Origin: Diacronema lutheri
Taxonomy: Eukaryota > Haptophyta > Pavlovophyceae > Pavlovales > Pavlovaceae
Length of the DNA stretch: 64,000 nucleotides
Direction: 5' to 3'
Assembly (NCBI GenBank): GCA_019448385.1
Contig: JAGTXO010000030.1
Span: 310,001 to 374,000 of the forward strand
Part shown: piece after piece, positions 30,801-38,265 of the stretch
How positions within the stretch are numbered: the first letter of the stretch is position 1
Layout of the letters: each line of letters opens with the position of its first letter
Program-made: the position numbers and the translations under genes
Notes under the pieces: model-generated
Databases searched by the model: none
What the model saw: the letters and a program-made list of their open reading frames with translations, nothing else
Told to the model about the DNA's origin: nothing

Positions 30801-31631
30801 CGCGCTCGTCCTCGGCATGATGGCGATGGTCGGCATGCGGCTGAACTGCATGAGTGCAGTCGCGCTGCTCATCGCGCTCGGACTGTCCATCGATTATGCG
30901 TGCCACATTGTCCACGCATACGAGCGCTCGCGCATGCCGAACTGCCGCGCCAAGGTAGGGCTGCTCCGCTGCCACCTTTCCGCGCCGCACAGCTGCTCAC
31001 GGGCGCGCACGGTGCAGCATCTGCTGTTGCCTGCCGCGCGCGCTTGCAGCACGACCACGCATGCCAAAGCGCTCTTACGATTGCGCGCGCGCCCCCTCGC
31101 CCACTACGCCGTGTGCATCGTGGCGTGCGCTCGGGGGTCGCAAACGTCGCCACGCTCCTTCGCTCAGCTCGATGAGGCGATCTCGTCGATGGGACTTTCG
31201 ACGCTCAGCGCCGGCGCCTCGTCGCTTCTTGGCACGCTCTTCCTGGGATTCTCGGTGCGCGCACGCGGCGCGAAGCCTGCTCCAGCACGCGCCGCACCGC
31301 ACCTGAGGCATGCGCGCGCGTCCCGGCGATCGCGCATATCGGCCCGTAGAGAACGCCCGTGTTTCGCACGGTCTTTGCTTTGATCTGGTCCACCGTGCTG
31401 CTCGGCCTGCTCTCCGCTCTCCTGCTCGTCCCCGCGCTCCTTATGCTCGTCGACAGTGCATGGCGTCGGCTGGCGTGCACGCGATCAGCTCAAGGTGTGC
31501 CAGCTGACGCACGGGGCAGGCATGCGCAACCGCCGCTGCCGACAGATGCGCACGGCACGCGAGAGTGGCTGGGTGTCGCCGCCGTCGAGACTGGAGGCCG
31601 CCCAAAGTCACTGGCGCTCCCGCTCGACTAG
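27835..31631 (+). CDS. Patched/Dispatched-type RND membrane protein with a ShKT insert
   Basis: Proposed exons: 27835-29761, 29965-30954, 31168-31254 and 31350-31631 (about 1,094 aa). The first membrane segment is VAIGVPLVLVALCACGL. A sterol-sensing-domain-like block of five segments follows (LPILAATIGAVFAYVSIAIG to FIGALVLDAQR), with GVAVDDMVIIVDSF carrying the RND acidic pair. The second half repeats this with LIALGLSIDYACHIVHAYER and FRTVFALIWSTVLLGLLSAL. The second outer loop has a ShKT-like six-Cys module ending CPATCGRC (about 30268-30402). Such proteins move sterols or lipids using ion gradients. One extra base at 28228 (TTTGGTG) breaks the frame between ERISELF and VHEAMLEL; removing it makes all exons close. 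No intron can explain one base, so an indel or assembly error is likely. Its stop overlaps the next gene's stop. Confidence 0.8.
31628..31631. other. CTAG palindrome shared by two opposite stop codons
   Basis: The Patched-like gene ends with TAG at 31629-31631 and the minus-strand gene ends with TAG at 31630-31628. The two convergent coding regions overlap by three bases, so both 3' UTRs must lie in the opposite coding region. Confidence 0.75.
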
Positions 31632-34174
31632 TGCACTCCGCGCGGCGCGGCGCCCGTCCGCTCCTCGGCCCAGCGGCGCCATTCGCTCGCCTGCTCGCCC
31701 GTCGCGCCCGCAAACTCGGCCGCGTCCGCCTCGCCCGCGTCGTCCGGCGCGCGCTCGCGCTCGTCCGCGATCAGGTCAGGGGCGGCGAGCACAAGCGCGC
31801 CGCCGTCGGACGCGGCGGCGTCGCGCGGCGGCTTCATCGCCCAGAGGTCGCGCGCGAGGTTCTGGAAGACCTTGTGCAGCTCCTCCTGGATGAAGCGGTC
31901 GACGTGCGCCGCGACCTCGGCCTCCGGGTTGAAGAGCACGCGCGAGGCCGAGAGCATGGCGCGCGACGCTCCGGGCGGGTCTGCTGTCACCTCCGAGTGT
32001 ACGATGGTGCAGTCCACCGGCCGCCAGTCGAGGATCGTGCCGTTCCGCGGCTCGAAGTGGACGGGCAGCTCGGCTATGCGGAGGACCAGGTGGATCGCGC
32101 CATCAAACGTGAGCTCACCCACGACCGACCGGCGCAGCTCGCAGTCGAAGCGCACGATCAAGTCGGACAGCACGAGTGCGTGCGAGGGCGAGGCGAGTGA
32201 GACGTCGACCCCGCCCCAGCGCGCGATCGAGAGTGCCGGGTTGTACAGCCCGTGCTGCCGCGCGAGCTCGTCGCGCGCGTCTGCCTCGAGCGGCAGCGCG
32301 AAGGCGCGTCGCTCGACGACGAGCTCGCGCAGGATTCGCGCGTGCGTCGACGCGCGCGCGGCGGCGGGTGAGAGCGCGTCCTCCATCGTGCGCGCGAGGA
32401 GCGTTGGCAGCGTCGGCTGCGGCGCGGGCGGGCGGCGCGGCCTCGCCAGCGACGAGCGCGCCTCGCCGGCCGCGTCTGCGGCGGCGGCCTCGGCCACGAC
32501 GAGCTCCTGCGCGCAGATCGCGGCGACCGCCGCCTCTGACTGGGGGAAAAGCTGGTTGAGGATGGCGAGGAGGGTGATGTCGGTCACCATCCCGCGAAGC
32601 ATGCGCGACGCGGCCACGTGCGAGCGGCAAAGTGTCACCAACTTCGCAGCGCCGCGCTGGCGCACGTGCTGCACGGCGGCTGGCGGCCGCGCGCGCGCGC
32701 CCGCCGCCTCATCGCCGACCGCCTCGCCTCCGGCGGCCACGGCGGCGCGGCGCGCGCGCGCGCGCGCCGGCGCGCGCGTGAGATGCGCGGCGGACAGCGG
32801 CACGTCGAGCGCGCGTACATGCACGCGCGCGTGCCGGCGCAGGTAGCGCAGGGGCCCCTCCACGTCCGGAGCCTCGACAAGCTCGACGCGCTCGCGCGGC
32901 GGCGCAAAGCCCGCGGCCGCCGCGGCGACGGCAGCGGCATGGCGCGCGGCGGCGGCTGCAGCGGCGGGCGGCGCGGCGCGCGGCGGGCGCAGCGCGCAGC
33001 CGCCGAGCCACACGCACTGCACGCGCAGGCCGGCGACGCGCGACTCGGCGTGCGCGGGCGCGCCCGGCCCGACGGCCTCGTGGGCGTGCGGTCGTTGCGG
33101 CGGCTGCTGCTGCGCGGCGAGCGCGGGCGGCGTGGCGGCGGCGCCAAGCGGCTCGGGCTGCGCGCTAAGCAGCTGCGTGCTCATCAGATCGAACGCGACA
33201 GTGAGGTTTGTGAGCGTCAGCCGGATGCGCGCCGAAACACCGTTGGGGGCTGAGTGCACATCCGTTCCGATTGTGCACGTGAGGCCTTCGACCACGAGGC
33301 GCTGGCCGTTGCGCGCGACGCCGCGCCGTGCGCTGAGCCGACTGGCTGGCCGACCTCCGCCCACCGGCGCCGCGCCGCCCTCGCTGTCCGCGTCGCCGAG
33401 CTGCGCGGCCGCCGACAGGTCGGGCGCGCGATCGGCGCCCGTCATCGCTGCGCCCTTGGCCGACCGGCCGGCGCGCGGCGAGCTGGCGGCGCGAGAGGCG
33501 GCGAGGTCGGCCCAGCTACGTCCCATGCTGCTCGTGCCGCCCGCGGTCCCGCCGCCGCGCGCATCATCGAGCTGCGTGCCCACGCCGCGGCCGTCCGCGT
33601 CGGCGGGTGCGTCGGCCTGCGCGCCGTCGTCGTCGTCATCGCGCATGCGCAGGCGGAGCGTGGCGCGCGCAAAGCTGAGACCGACCACCTGCGTGTTGAC
33701 CAGCTCATCCGAGTCGGCCAGATGCACCGTCAGCGCGTACCTATGCAGCAGCGCCTGCAGCACGTTGAGGAGGTCCGCCTCGGTCGGCTTGTCGGGCCCG
33801 ATCGAGATCGGCAACGACGGGATCACGGGCGGGCCGGGATCAGGCCACTCGAAAACAATGGTGCGCACGTGGCCTGCGCGGCGCGAAACGAGCACACTCT
33901 GTGGCGGCGGCAGCACGTGCTCCGAGATGTTGTGTTTGTGCATCAGCCGGACGATCTCGCTCGAGCCGACCGCCGACAGCCGGATCGGCGTGTGCACGAC
34001 CGGGATGCCCTGCGCCGCATGCAAGCGCGAGCGTGCTGACACAATGGGCTCGTCGCCCGCACGTGCACCGTCGCCCACGCGACACGCGCAGCTCCACAGC
34101 CACACCACGACGGGCCCCGCCCGTCCGTGCGCGCCGGAACGCGTTCGCACGTCCTTCGCGCGCGCCGCCGCCAT
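31628..34174 (-). CDS. 848-residue protein of unknown function
   Basis: ATG 34174 opens an uninterrupted ORF. The first 190 residues contain SSEIVRLMHKHNISEHVLPP and a mixed alpha/beta region (VVGLSFARATLRLRMRD). A disordered Asp/Ala/Gly linker follows. Two blocks rich in alternating hydrophobic residues (SARIRLTLTNLTVAFDL and VVGELTFDGAIHLVLRI, HFEPRNGTILDW) look like long beta sheets, and an amphipathic helix (VDRFIQEELHKVFQNLARDL) lies near the end. The beta-sheet pattern is reminiscent of tubular lipid-binding proteins, but I see no defining motif and do not assign one. A GTG codon nine codons upstream is in frame but not needed. Confidence 0.6.
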   Translation of the reverse strand: MAAARAKDVRTRSGAHGRAGPVVVWLWSCACRVGDGARAGDEPIVSARSRLHAAQGIPVVHTPIRLSAVGSSEIVRLMHKHNISEHVLPPPQSVLVSRRAGHVRTIVFEWPDPGPPVIPSLPISIGPDKPTEADLLNVLQALLHRYALTVHLADSDELVNTQVVGLSFARATLRLRMRDDDDDGAQADAPADADGRGVGTQLDDARGGGTAGGTSSMGRSWADLAASRAASSPRAGRSAKGAAMTGADRAPDLSAAAQLGDADSEGGAAPVGGGRPASRLSARRGVARNGQRLVVEGLTCTIGTDVHSAPNGVSARIRLTLTNLTVAFDLMSTQLLSAQPEPLGAAATPPALAAQQQPPQRPHAHEAVGPGAPAHAESRVAGLRVQCVWLGGCALRPPRAAPPAAAAAAARHAAAVAAAAAGFAPPRERVELVEAPDVEGPLRYLRRHARVHVRALDVPLSAAHLTRAPARARARRAAVAAGGEAVGDEAAGARARPPAAVQHVRQRGAAKLVTLCRSHVAASRMLRGMVTDITLLAILNQLFPQSEAAVAAICAQELVVAEAAAADAAGEARSSLARPRRPPAPQPTLPTLLARTMEDALSPAAARASTHARILRELVVERRAFALPLEADARDELARQHGLYNPALSIARWGGVDVSLASPSHALVLSDLIVRFDCELRRSVVGELTFDGAIHLVLRIAELPVHFEPRNGTILDWRPVDCTIVHSEVTADPPGASRAMLSASRVLFNPEAEVAAHVDRFIQEELHKVFQNLARDLWAMKPPRDAAASDGGALVLAAPDLIADERERAPDDAGEADAAEFAGATGEQASEWRRWAEERTGAAPRGVH

Positions 34175-34319
34175 GCTCGATTTCGCTTCACCAGCAGCCA
34201 CTTGTTCACTCTCAACTTGCCGGAATCGGCGCGCGCCGCAACGCGCGGCCGGCGGGGGGGGCTACTTGTTCAGTCGCAACCTGCGGAGTGTCAGAGTGAG
34301 TGAACGACTGAACATGTCG

Positions 34320-36074
34320 TCAGGCCAGGCAGCGTCGAGGCTCCTGGTCTCCGAGCGCTGCCCGTCGAACATCACCGCCACCGTGACCGGCGGCTGCACG
34401 ATGGAGGCGGCGCGTGAGCGGGTGATCATCGCCGAGGAGCAGCGAGTGCAGCTCGAGCGCGCGCTGCAGTGCGTCGGCGCATGCGGGGCTCAATACGTTG
34501 CCCGCTCTGGTGCGCGGCGATGCGCGCGGCTCGGGCGGACAGGCCAACGCGCGCGACGAGCGCGTCTGGCGCGCGCTCGCGTCCGGCGCGCGCCTGTGCG
34601 CCGCGCGCGCGCGGGGCGCGGGTCCGCCAAGCGCGAGCGCGCACTCGCGCTCGCTCTCGGCCAGCAGCAGCCACGCAGCCGCGAGCGCGGCAGCGTACGG
34701 CGACGATGCGCCCGCGCGCGCGCGAGGGCACGCGGAATAGACGATCACGAGCGCGCGTGCGTGCACGCCCACCTCCAGCCATCGGCTGCGCGCGCGCGCG
34801 CACGCCGCGGCGTACACACGCGCGCGCCGGCAGCGCGCGTGGCGCGGGTGCAGCCGCGCGCGCGCGAGCGCGAGCAGCTCGTCAAGCTGCCGCGAGGCGG
34901 CAGCGAGGCGACCCGCGCGCATCGAGCGGATCGCGCGCTCCTCAAGCGCACGGAGCGCACATTCCGTGTCGCCGTCCGCGGAGAGCGCGCGGTCGGGCTC
35001 GGCGGCGCGCGCGCGCTTCGGCGCGGGCGCGCGCGGCGCGCGTGGCCCGGCCAGCGCCGCGCCGAGCTCGTCGTCCTCGGCGCGCGCGCTGACGGCCTCG
35101 TCCGCGCAGCGCTCGCACGTGCAGTCGAAACGGTACCCTGCACGCAGCTGGCGCTGGCGCGTGGCGCGCGGCTGGTACGGGTCGACGTAGCAGATCGTCA
35201 GCTCGTCGCCGGCGCGCACGGGCAGGACGAGTCGCGCGCACAGACAGCCGTCCGCCGACGTGTGCATGTGCACGTTGGGCGCGCACGCGTGGTTGAACGC
35301 CGCAAGTGGCGGGAAAATCCCGAGGCCGATTTCGCGCTCCAGGGCTTCGGCGTCGACGATTTCGTGGCAGTTGAGGCAGAGCTGGCCGAGGAGGCGGACG
35401 GCGGCGGCGTGGCCGAGGCGGCAATCCGAATCGACGACGAAGCGCGCCTGCTGCGCAATCATCTGCAGCTTGTGCTCGAGAGGCATCGATGCCTCGGCGT
35501 CCGCGGCGCGCTCGTACTGCGCGCGTTGCGCAAACGCACCGGGCTCGGCGGTGGTCGGGTCGTCGCAACCGTCGCCACCCTCGCTGTCGCTTTCATTAAG
35601 GTCCTCCAGCCCAACGAGCTCGGCGAGGCTGCCAACGTCGGACCACGATGCGTCCACCGGCCACCAGCGCGCGGGCGGTTCGCCCAGCCGCGCGGCGCGC
35701 ATCCGCAGCAGCAGCCGCACGAGCAGGCGGAGCGCGCGCGTGTCGCCGCGCAGGTCCATGCCCGAGGAGCGCAGTCGCTCGAGGCTGGCGCACTCCAGCT
35801 CGTGCACGCGCCTGCGCGCGGGCGCGCCCGCGCATGCGGCGCACAGCCCGCCAAAGCCGCAGCGCGCGCACGGCGCGCACTCAGCCGCCCCGGTGCGTGC
35901 CATGCACACGCAGCAGTGCTCGCCGAGCCGCGCGTCGTCGACGACGAAGGCCGTCGGCGCGACCTTGTGCAGAAGCGTCGACGCCGGCAAGTCTCGCGCC
36001 GCGACGACGCCGCGTCCACGGGCAGGCAGCTGCTCGATGCGCCACAAATCGCGCGCGGGATCGGCGATCGCCAT
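34320..36074 (-). CDS. SMYD-family protein (MYND zinc finger inside a SET domain)
   Basis: SMYD proteins methylate lysines on histones and other proteins. Start 36074; SET-N strands (RGRGVVAARDLPASTLL) come first. The MYND finger lies at about residues 54-95 (CCVCMARTGAAECAPC, CGFGGLCAAC, VHELEC). The SET core has NCHEIVD, GIFPPLAAFNHACAPNV and GDELTICYVD, and the post-SET motif CTCERC. The NHACAPNV and ELTICY segments carry the cofactor-binding residues, so it looks active. An acidic insert (about 160-190) sits between MYND and SET. The C-terminal half is helical and TPR-like, as in the family; a Pro/Arg-rich block near residues 500-540 may be an unremoved intron. It shares a 156-bp bidirectional region with the SNARE gene. 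Confidence 0.85.
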   Translation of the reverse strand: MAIADPARDLWRIEQLPARGRGVVAARDLPASTLLHKVAPTAFVVDDARLGEHCCVCMARTGAAECAPCARCGFGGLCAACAGAPARRRVHELECASLERLRSSGMDLRGDTRALRLLVRLLLRMRAARLGEPPARWWPVDASWSDVGSLAELVGLEDLNESDSEGGDGCDDPTTAEPGAFAQRAQYERAADAEASMPLEHKLQMIAQQARFVVDSDCRLGHAAAVRLLGQLCLNCHEIVDAEALEREIGLGIFPPLAAFNHACAPNVHMHTSADGCLCARLVLPVRAGDELTICYVDPYQPRATRQRQLRAGYRFDCTCERCADEAVSARAEDDELGAALAGPRAPRAPAPKRARAAEPDRALSADGDTECALRALEERAIRSMRAGRLAAASRQLDELLALARARLHPRHARCRRARVYAAACARARSRWLEVGVHARALVIVYSACPRARAGASSPYAAALAAAWLLLAESERECALALGGPAPRARAAHRRAPDASARQTRSSRALACPPEPRASPRTRAGNVLSPACADALQRALELHSLLLGDDHPLTRRLHRAAAGHGGGDVRRAALGDQEPRRCLA

Positions 36075-36230
36075 CGTGCGGCGTCACACAGGCCGTGACA
36101 CGCCGAGGCAGCAGACGGAAGAGGTCCACCGTGGGGGTTGACAGCTCGGCCGGCGCGCGCGCGGGGCCTCCGAGCGTGCCGCCACGGCCGAGTGCGCTTC
36201 GTTCGCGGGCACGCGCAGCCGTCCAGTCGC

Positions 36231-37234
36231 ATGACGGAGGAGATCTCGTACTATGACGACGAGCTCACGGAGTTGTGCGGCGAGCTTCGCCAAAAGATTG
36301 ACGGGCTTCCGCGACTGTCGGGCGAGGCGCGCGCCGAGGTGCGCGGTGCGCGGCCGCGTGCGCGCGCGTGCGCGTCTCCGCGCTCCGCGCACGCGCTTAC
36401 CTACGCACGCGTGCACCCGCGCGCGCGCGCGCGCGCGGATCCGCCGCGTCATCGCAAGCAGCGCATCGCACAGCTCGGAGTGCGGATGCAGCGGGCAAGG
36501 CAGGTGCTGCACAGCTTCAAGGTGGAGATGAGGGAGCTGTCAAAGGAGGACGCGTTTCTTTACGACCAGGTACGCGCGTGACTTCCCGCGCTCCGCATCG
36601 CCCGCGCGTCTCGCGCGCGACGCGCTGCGAGCTTCGCCCAAGCGGCGGCAAGGCGGTGGCGCAGCCGCGCGTGCCCTGAGCGCCGCCGCATTCGCGCTCG
36701 GCTCGCTCGGACCCGTTTCGCCTCGCCGCGCAGAAGTGTAAGGGCCATCTGGCCAACCTGCAGAAGCTCAACACCGACCTTGCCTGGGCCAAGAGCGAGG
36801 GCGAGCGCGCTGAGCTGATGGACCGGCCGGCCGGCGTGGAGAGCGCGGACACCATGTCCGCCCAATCTCTCATCACGAGGGGCGCGCAGATCCAGGACCA
36901 GTCGCTCGCGTCGACATCGCGCTCGAAGCGGATGATTGAGGACTCGCGCGCGATCGGCGTCGAGACCGCGACCCAGCTGAAGAGCCAGACAGAGCAGCTG
37001 CGCAACATCGACGAGGACATCATGAAGGTTGAGTCCAACCTCAAGAGAGCAGACATGCTCATCCGCGCGTTCCTCAGGCGGATGGCGACGGACAAGTTCA
37101 TCATGGTCTTCATGTTCCTCATCGTCGTCGGCATCATCACCATCATCATCTACAAGGCGATCAACCCGAAGGGCGCCGCCAAGCAGGGCTTCAACGTGCC
37201 GGACAACCTCACGCCGCCCGTCAACTACAAGTGA
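36231..37234 (+). CDS. NPSN-type Qb-SNARE
   Basis: Novel plant SNAREs act in membrane fusion at the cell plate and plasma membrane; the group also occurs in algae and other protists. Exons 36231-36338, 36462-36569 and 36734-37234 give 238 aa in frame. The N-terminal helices (ELCGELRQKIDGLP, RIAQLGVRMQRARQVLHSF) form a regulatory bundle. The SNARE motif runs RGAQIQDQSLASTSRSKRMI to ESNLKRADMLIRAFLRRM with a central Gln (TATQLKSQTEQL). The membrane anchor ATDKFIMVFMFLIVVGIITI is very close to the plant NPSN anchor, and a 25-residue lumenal tail follows. Both introns are GT-AG (123 and 164 nt). Confidence 0.88.
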
Positions 37235-37327
37235 GCGGCGCCGCCCAGGCCGGGGCTTGGCGGCGCTTGGCCTTTCAGTTGATCTGCGCCCCGCGAGCCT
37301 TTACAAGGTCACGGGGCGCACGGCGTG

Positions 37328-37462
37328 CCTCAATCATCCTTCGGTCATCTCGGCGTTTGGCGCGATGATCGAGGCGTGAGGTCGTCCCGAGTTGCCCGGC
37401 TCGATGATCCACCGTGCGCCTCGATCATCGCCCCTCAATCATCCTTCGGTCATCTCGGCGTT
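37328..37462. repeat. 30-bp direct repeat pair flanking a 15-bp inverted repeat
   Basis: The 30-bp unit starting CCTCAATCATCCTTCGG lies at 37328-37357 and, identical, at 37433-37462. Between them GCGATGATCGAGGCG (37362-37376) is the exact reverse complement of 37417-37431. It fills most of the 272-bp gap between two convergent genes. It could be a small non-autonomous element or a 3'-end structure. Confidence 0.8.
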
Positions 37463-37506
37463 GCGCGTCGCCAAGCTGTGGCGCGCGCGCCGGGTGCGCG
37501 TGCACG

Positions 37507-38133
37507 TTACCACCCGTTCCGTGCCTTCACTGCCTCGAGCTTGGCTTCCTCGAAGCATGCGCGCGCCTGGTCGCACTCGCACTGCGCGGCGTCGACGCGG
37601 TGTTTGAGGTCGGCTTTCGCCGCCCGCGCTGCGGGCGCAGACGAGTCGCGGCGTGCGGCGAGGCCCGCGAGCGCCTGCTGCTCGGCGAGCAAGCTTTCCA
37701 GCCTGGCGCACTTTGTCTTCCACGCGATCCGTGCCCGCGCGAGCCCGAGCGTGGCGCGGACGTACGGCGCGATCCGTTTTGGCGATGAAAGCATCTGCGC
37801 AGCCGCGACCGCCGCGACGGCGATCACATCGAACGCGAGGGTCAATGCAGCGACGGTAGTGATTGCGACCACGTAGTAGCTCCACCAGGCGATGGACTCC
37901 ACGAGGCCAGTGTGCGGGGGCCGGCGGCTCGTGCCCTGCACCGTGGACGACACCTCGTCCGAGATCCAACTCAGCGGCGTGCGTCCACCGCGGCTCCAAC
38001 CACCACCGCGCAACACTCGAAGCTGCAGCGGGACCTTAGTGGTCAGAAGCGATGAGCTCGAGCGCGCAGGTGTCGCCCCCGCTCGCACAGCTGCGGCCAT
38101 CGCGGCCACGACAAGCAGGCTGACGTGCGGCAT
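37507..38133 (-). CDS. Signal-peptide/membrane protein with a coiled tail, unknown
   Basis: 208 aa from ATG 38133. MPHVSLLVVAAMAAAVRAGA is a signal peptide. A basic Ser-rich stretch and a long hydrophobic region (about residues 83-115, WWSYYVVAITTVAALTLAFD) follow, then a charged helical tail (LARARIAWKTKCARLESLLA and on) likely to form a coiled coil. The same frame is open far upstream into the Fanzor gene, but the ATG, signal peptide and TATA box mark this as a separate gene. No family recognised. Confidence 0.6.
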   Translation of the reverse strand: MPHVSLLVVAAMAAAVRAGATPARSSSSLLTTKVPLQLRVLRGGGWSRGGRTPLSWISDEVSSTVQGTSRRPPHTGLVESIAWWSYYVVAITTVAALTLAFDVIAVAAVAAAQMLSSPKRIAPYVRATLGLARARIAWKTKCARLESLLAEQQALAGLAARRDSSAPAARAAKADLKHRVDAAQCECDQARACFEEAKLEAVKARNGW

Positions 38134-38185
38134 GCTCCGGACGGACGGACTGCCACGGGTCGCAATGTCCAGATCAGCAGACCAG

Positions 38186-38191
38186 TATATA
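38186..38191 (-). promoter_or_regulatory. TATA box (TATATA)
   Basis: TATATA on the minus strand, 53 bp before the ATG at 38133 and within GC-rich flanks. It lies between this gene and the Fanzor stop. Confidence 0.5.
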
Positions 38192-38228
38192 GGGCCCTTC
38201 CGGGTCCTCCAAGCCGACAAGCGGCCTT

Positions 38229-38265
38229 GCTGAGGCTGAAGATCGCGTAAAGCTTCGTGCTCAGC
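38229..38265 (-). ncRNA. Candidate structured RNA hairpin at the Fanzor stop codon
   Basis: On the coding strand GCTGAG pairs with CTCAGC and, after a 3x3 internal loop, GAAG pairs with CTTC. The structure begins on the Fanzor TGA. Guide (omega) RNAs of Fanzor and TnpB genes commonly overlap the 3' end of the nuclease gene, so this is where one would be expected. The role is inferred; the stem is short. Confidence 0.25.

Noticed and set aside
33132-36098. 988-codon plus-strand ORF
   Set aside because: It overlaps the SMYD and 848-aa genes, whose minus-strand frames have real domains; the composition is Arg/Ala only.
37328-37462. Possible CRISPR remnant from two 30-bp repeats
   Set aside because: Only two copies, with inverted repeats in the spacer and no cas-like gene; eukaryotic context.
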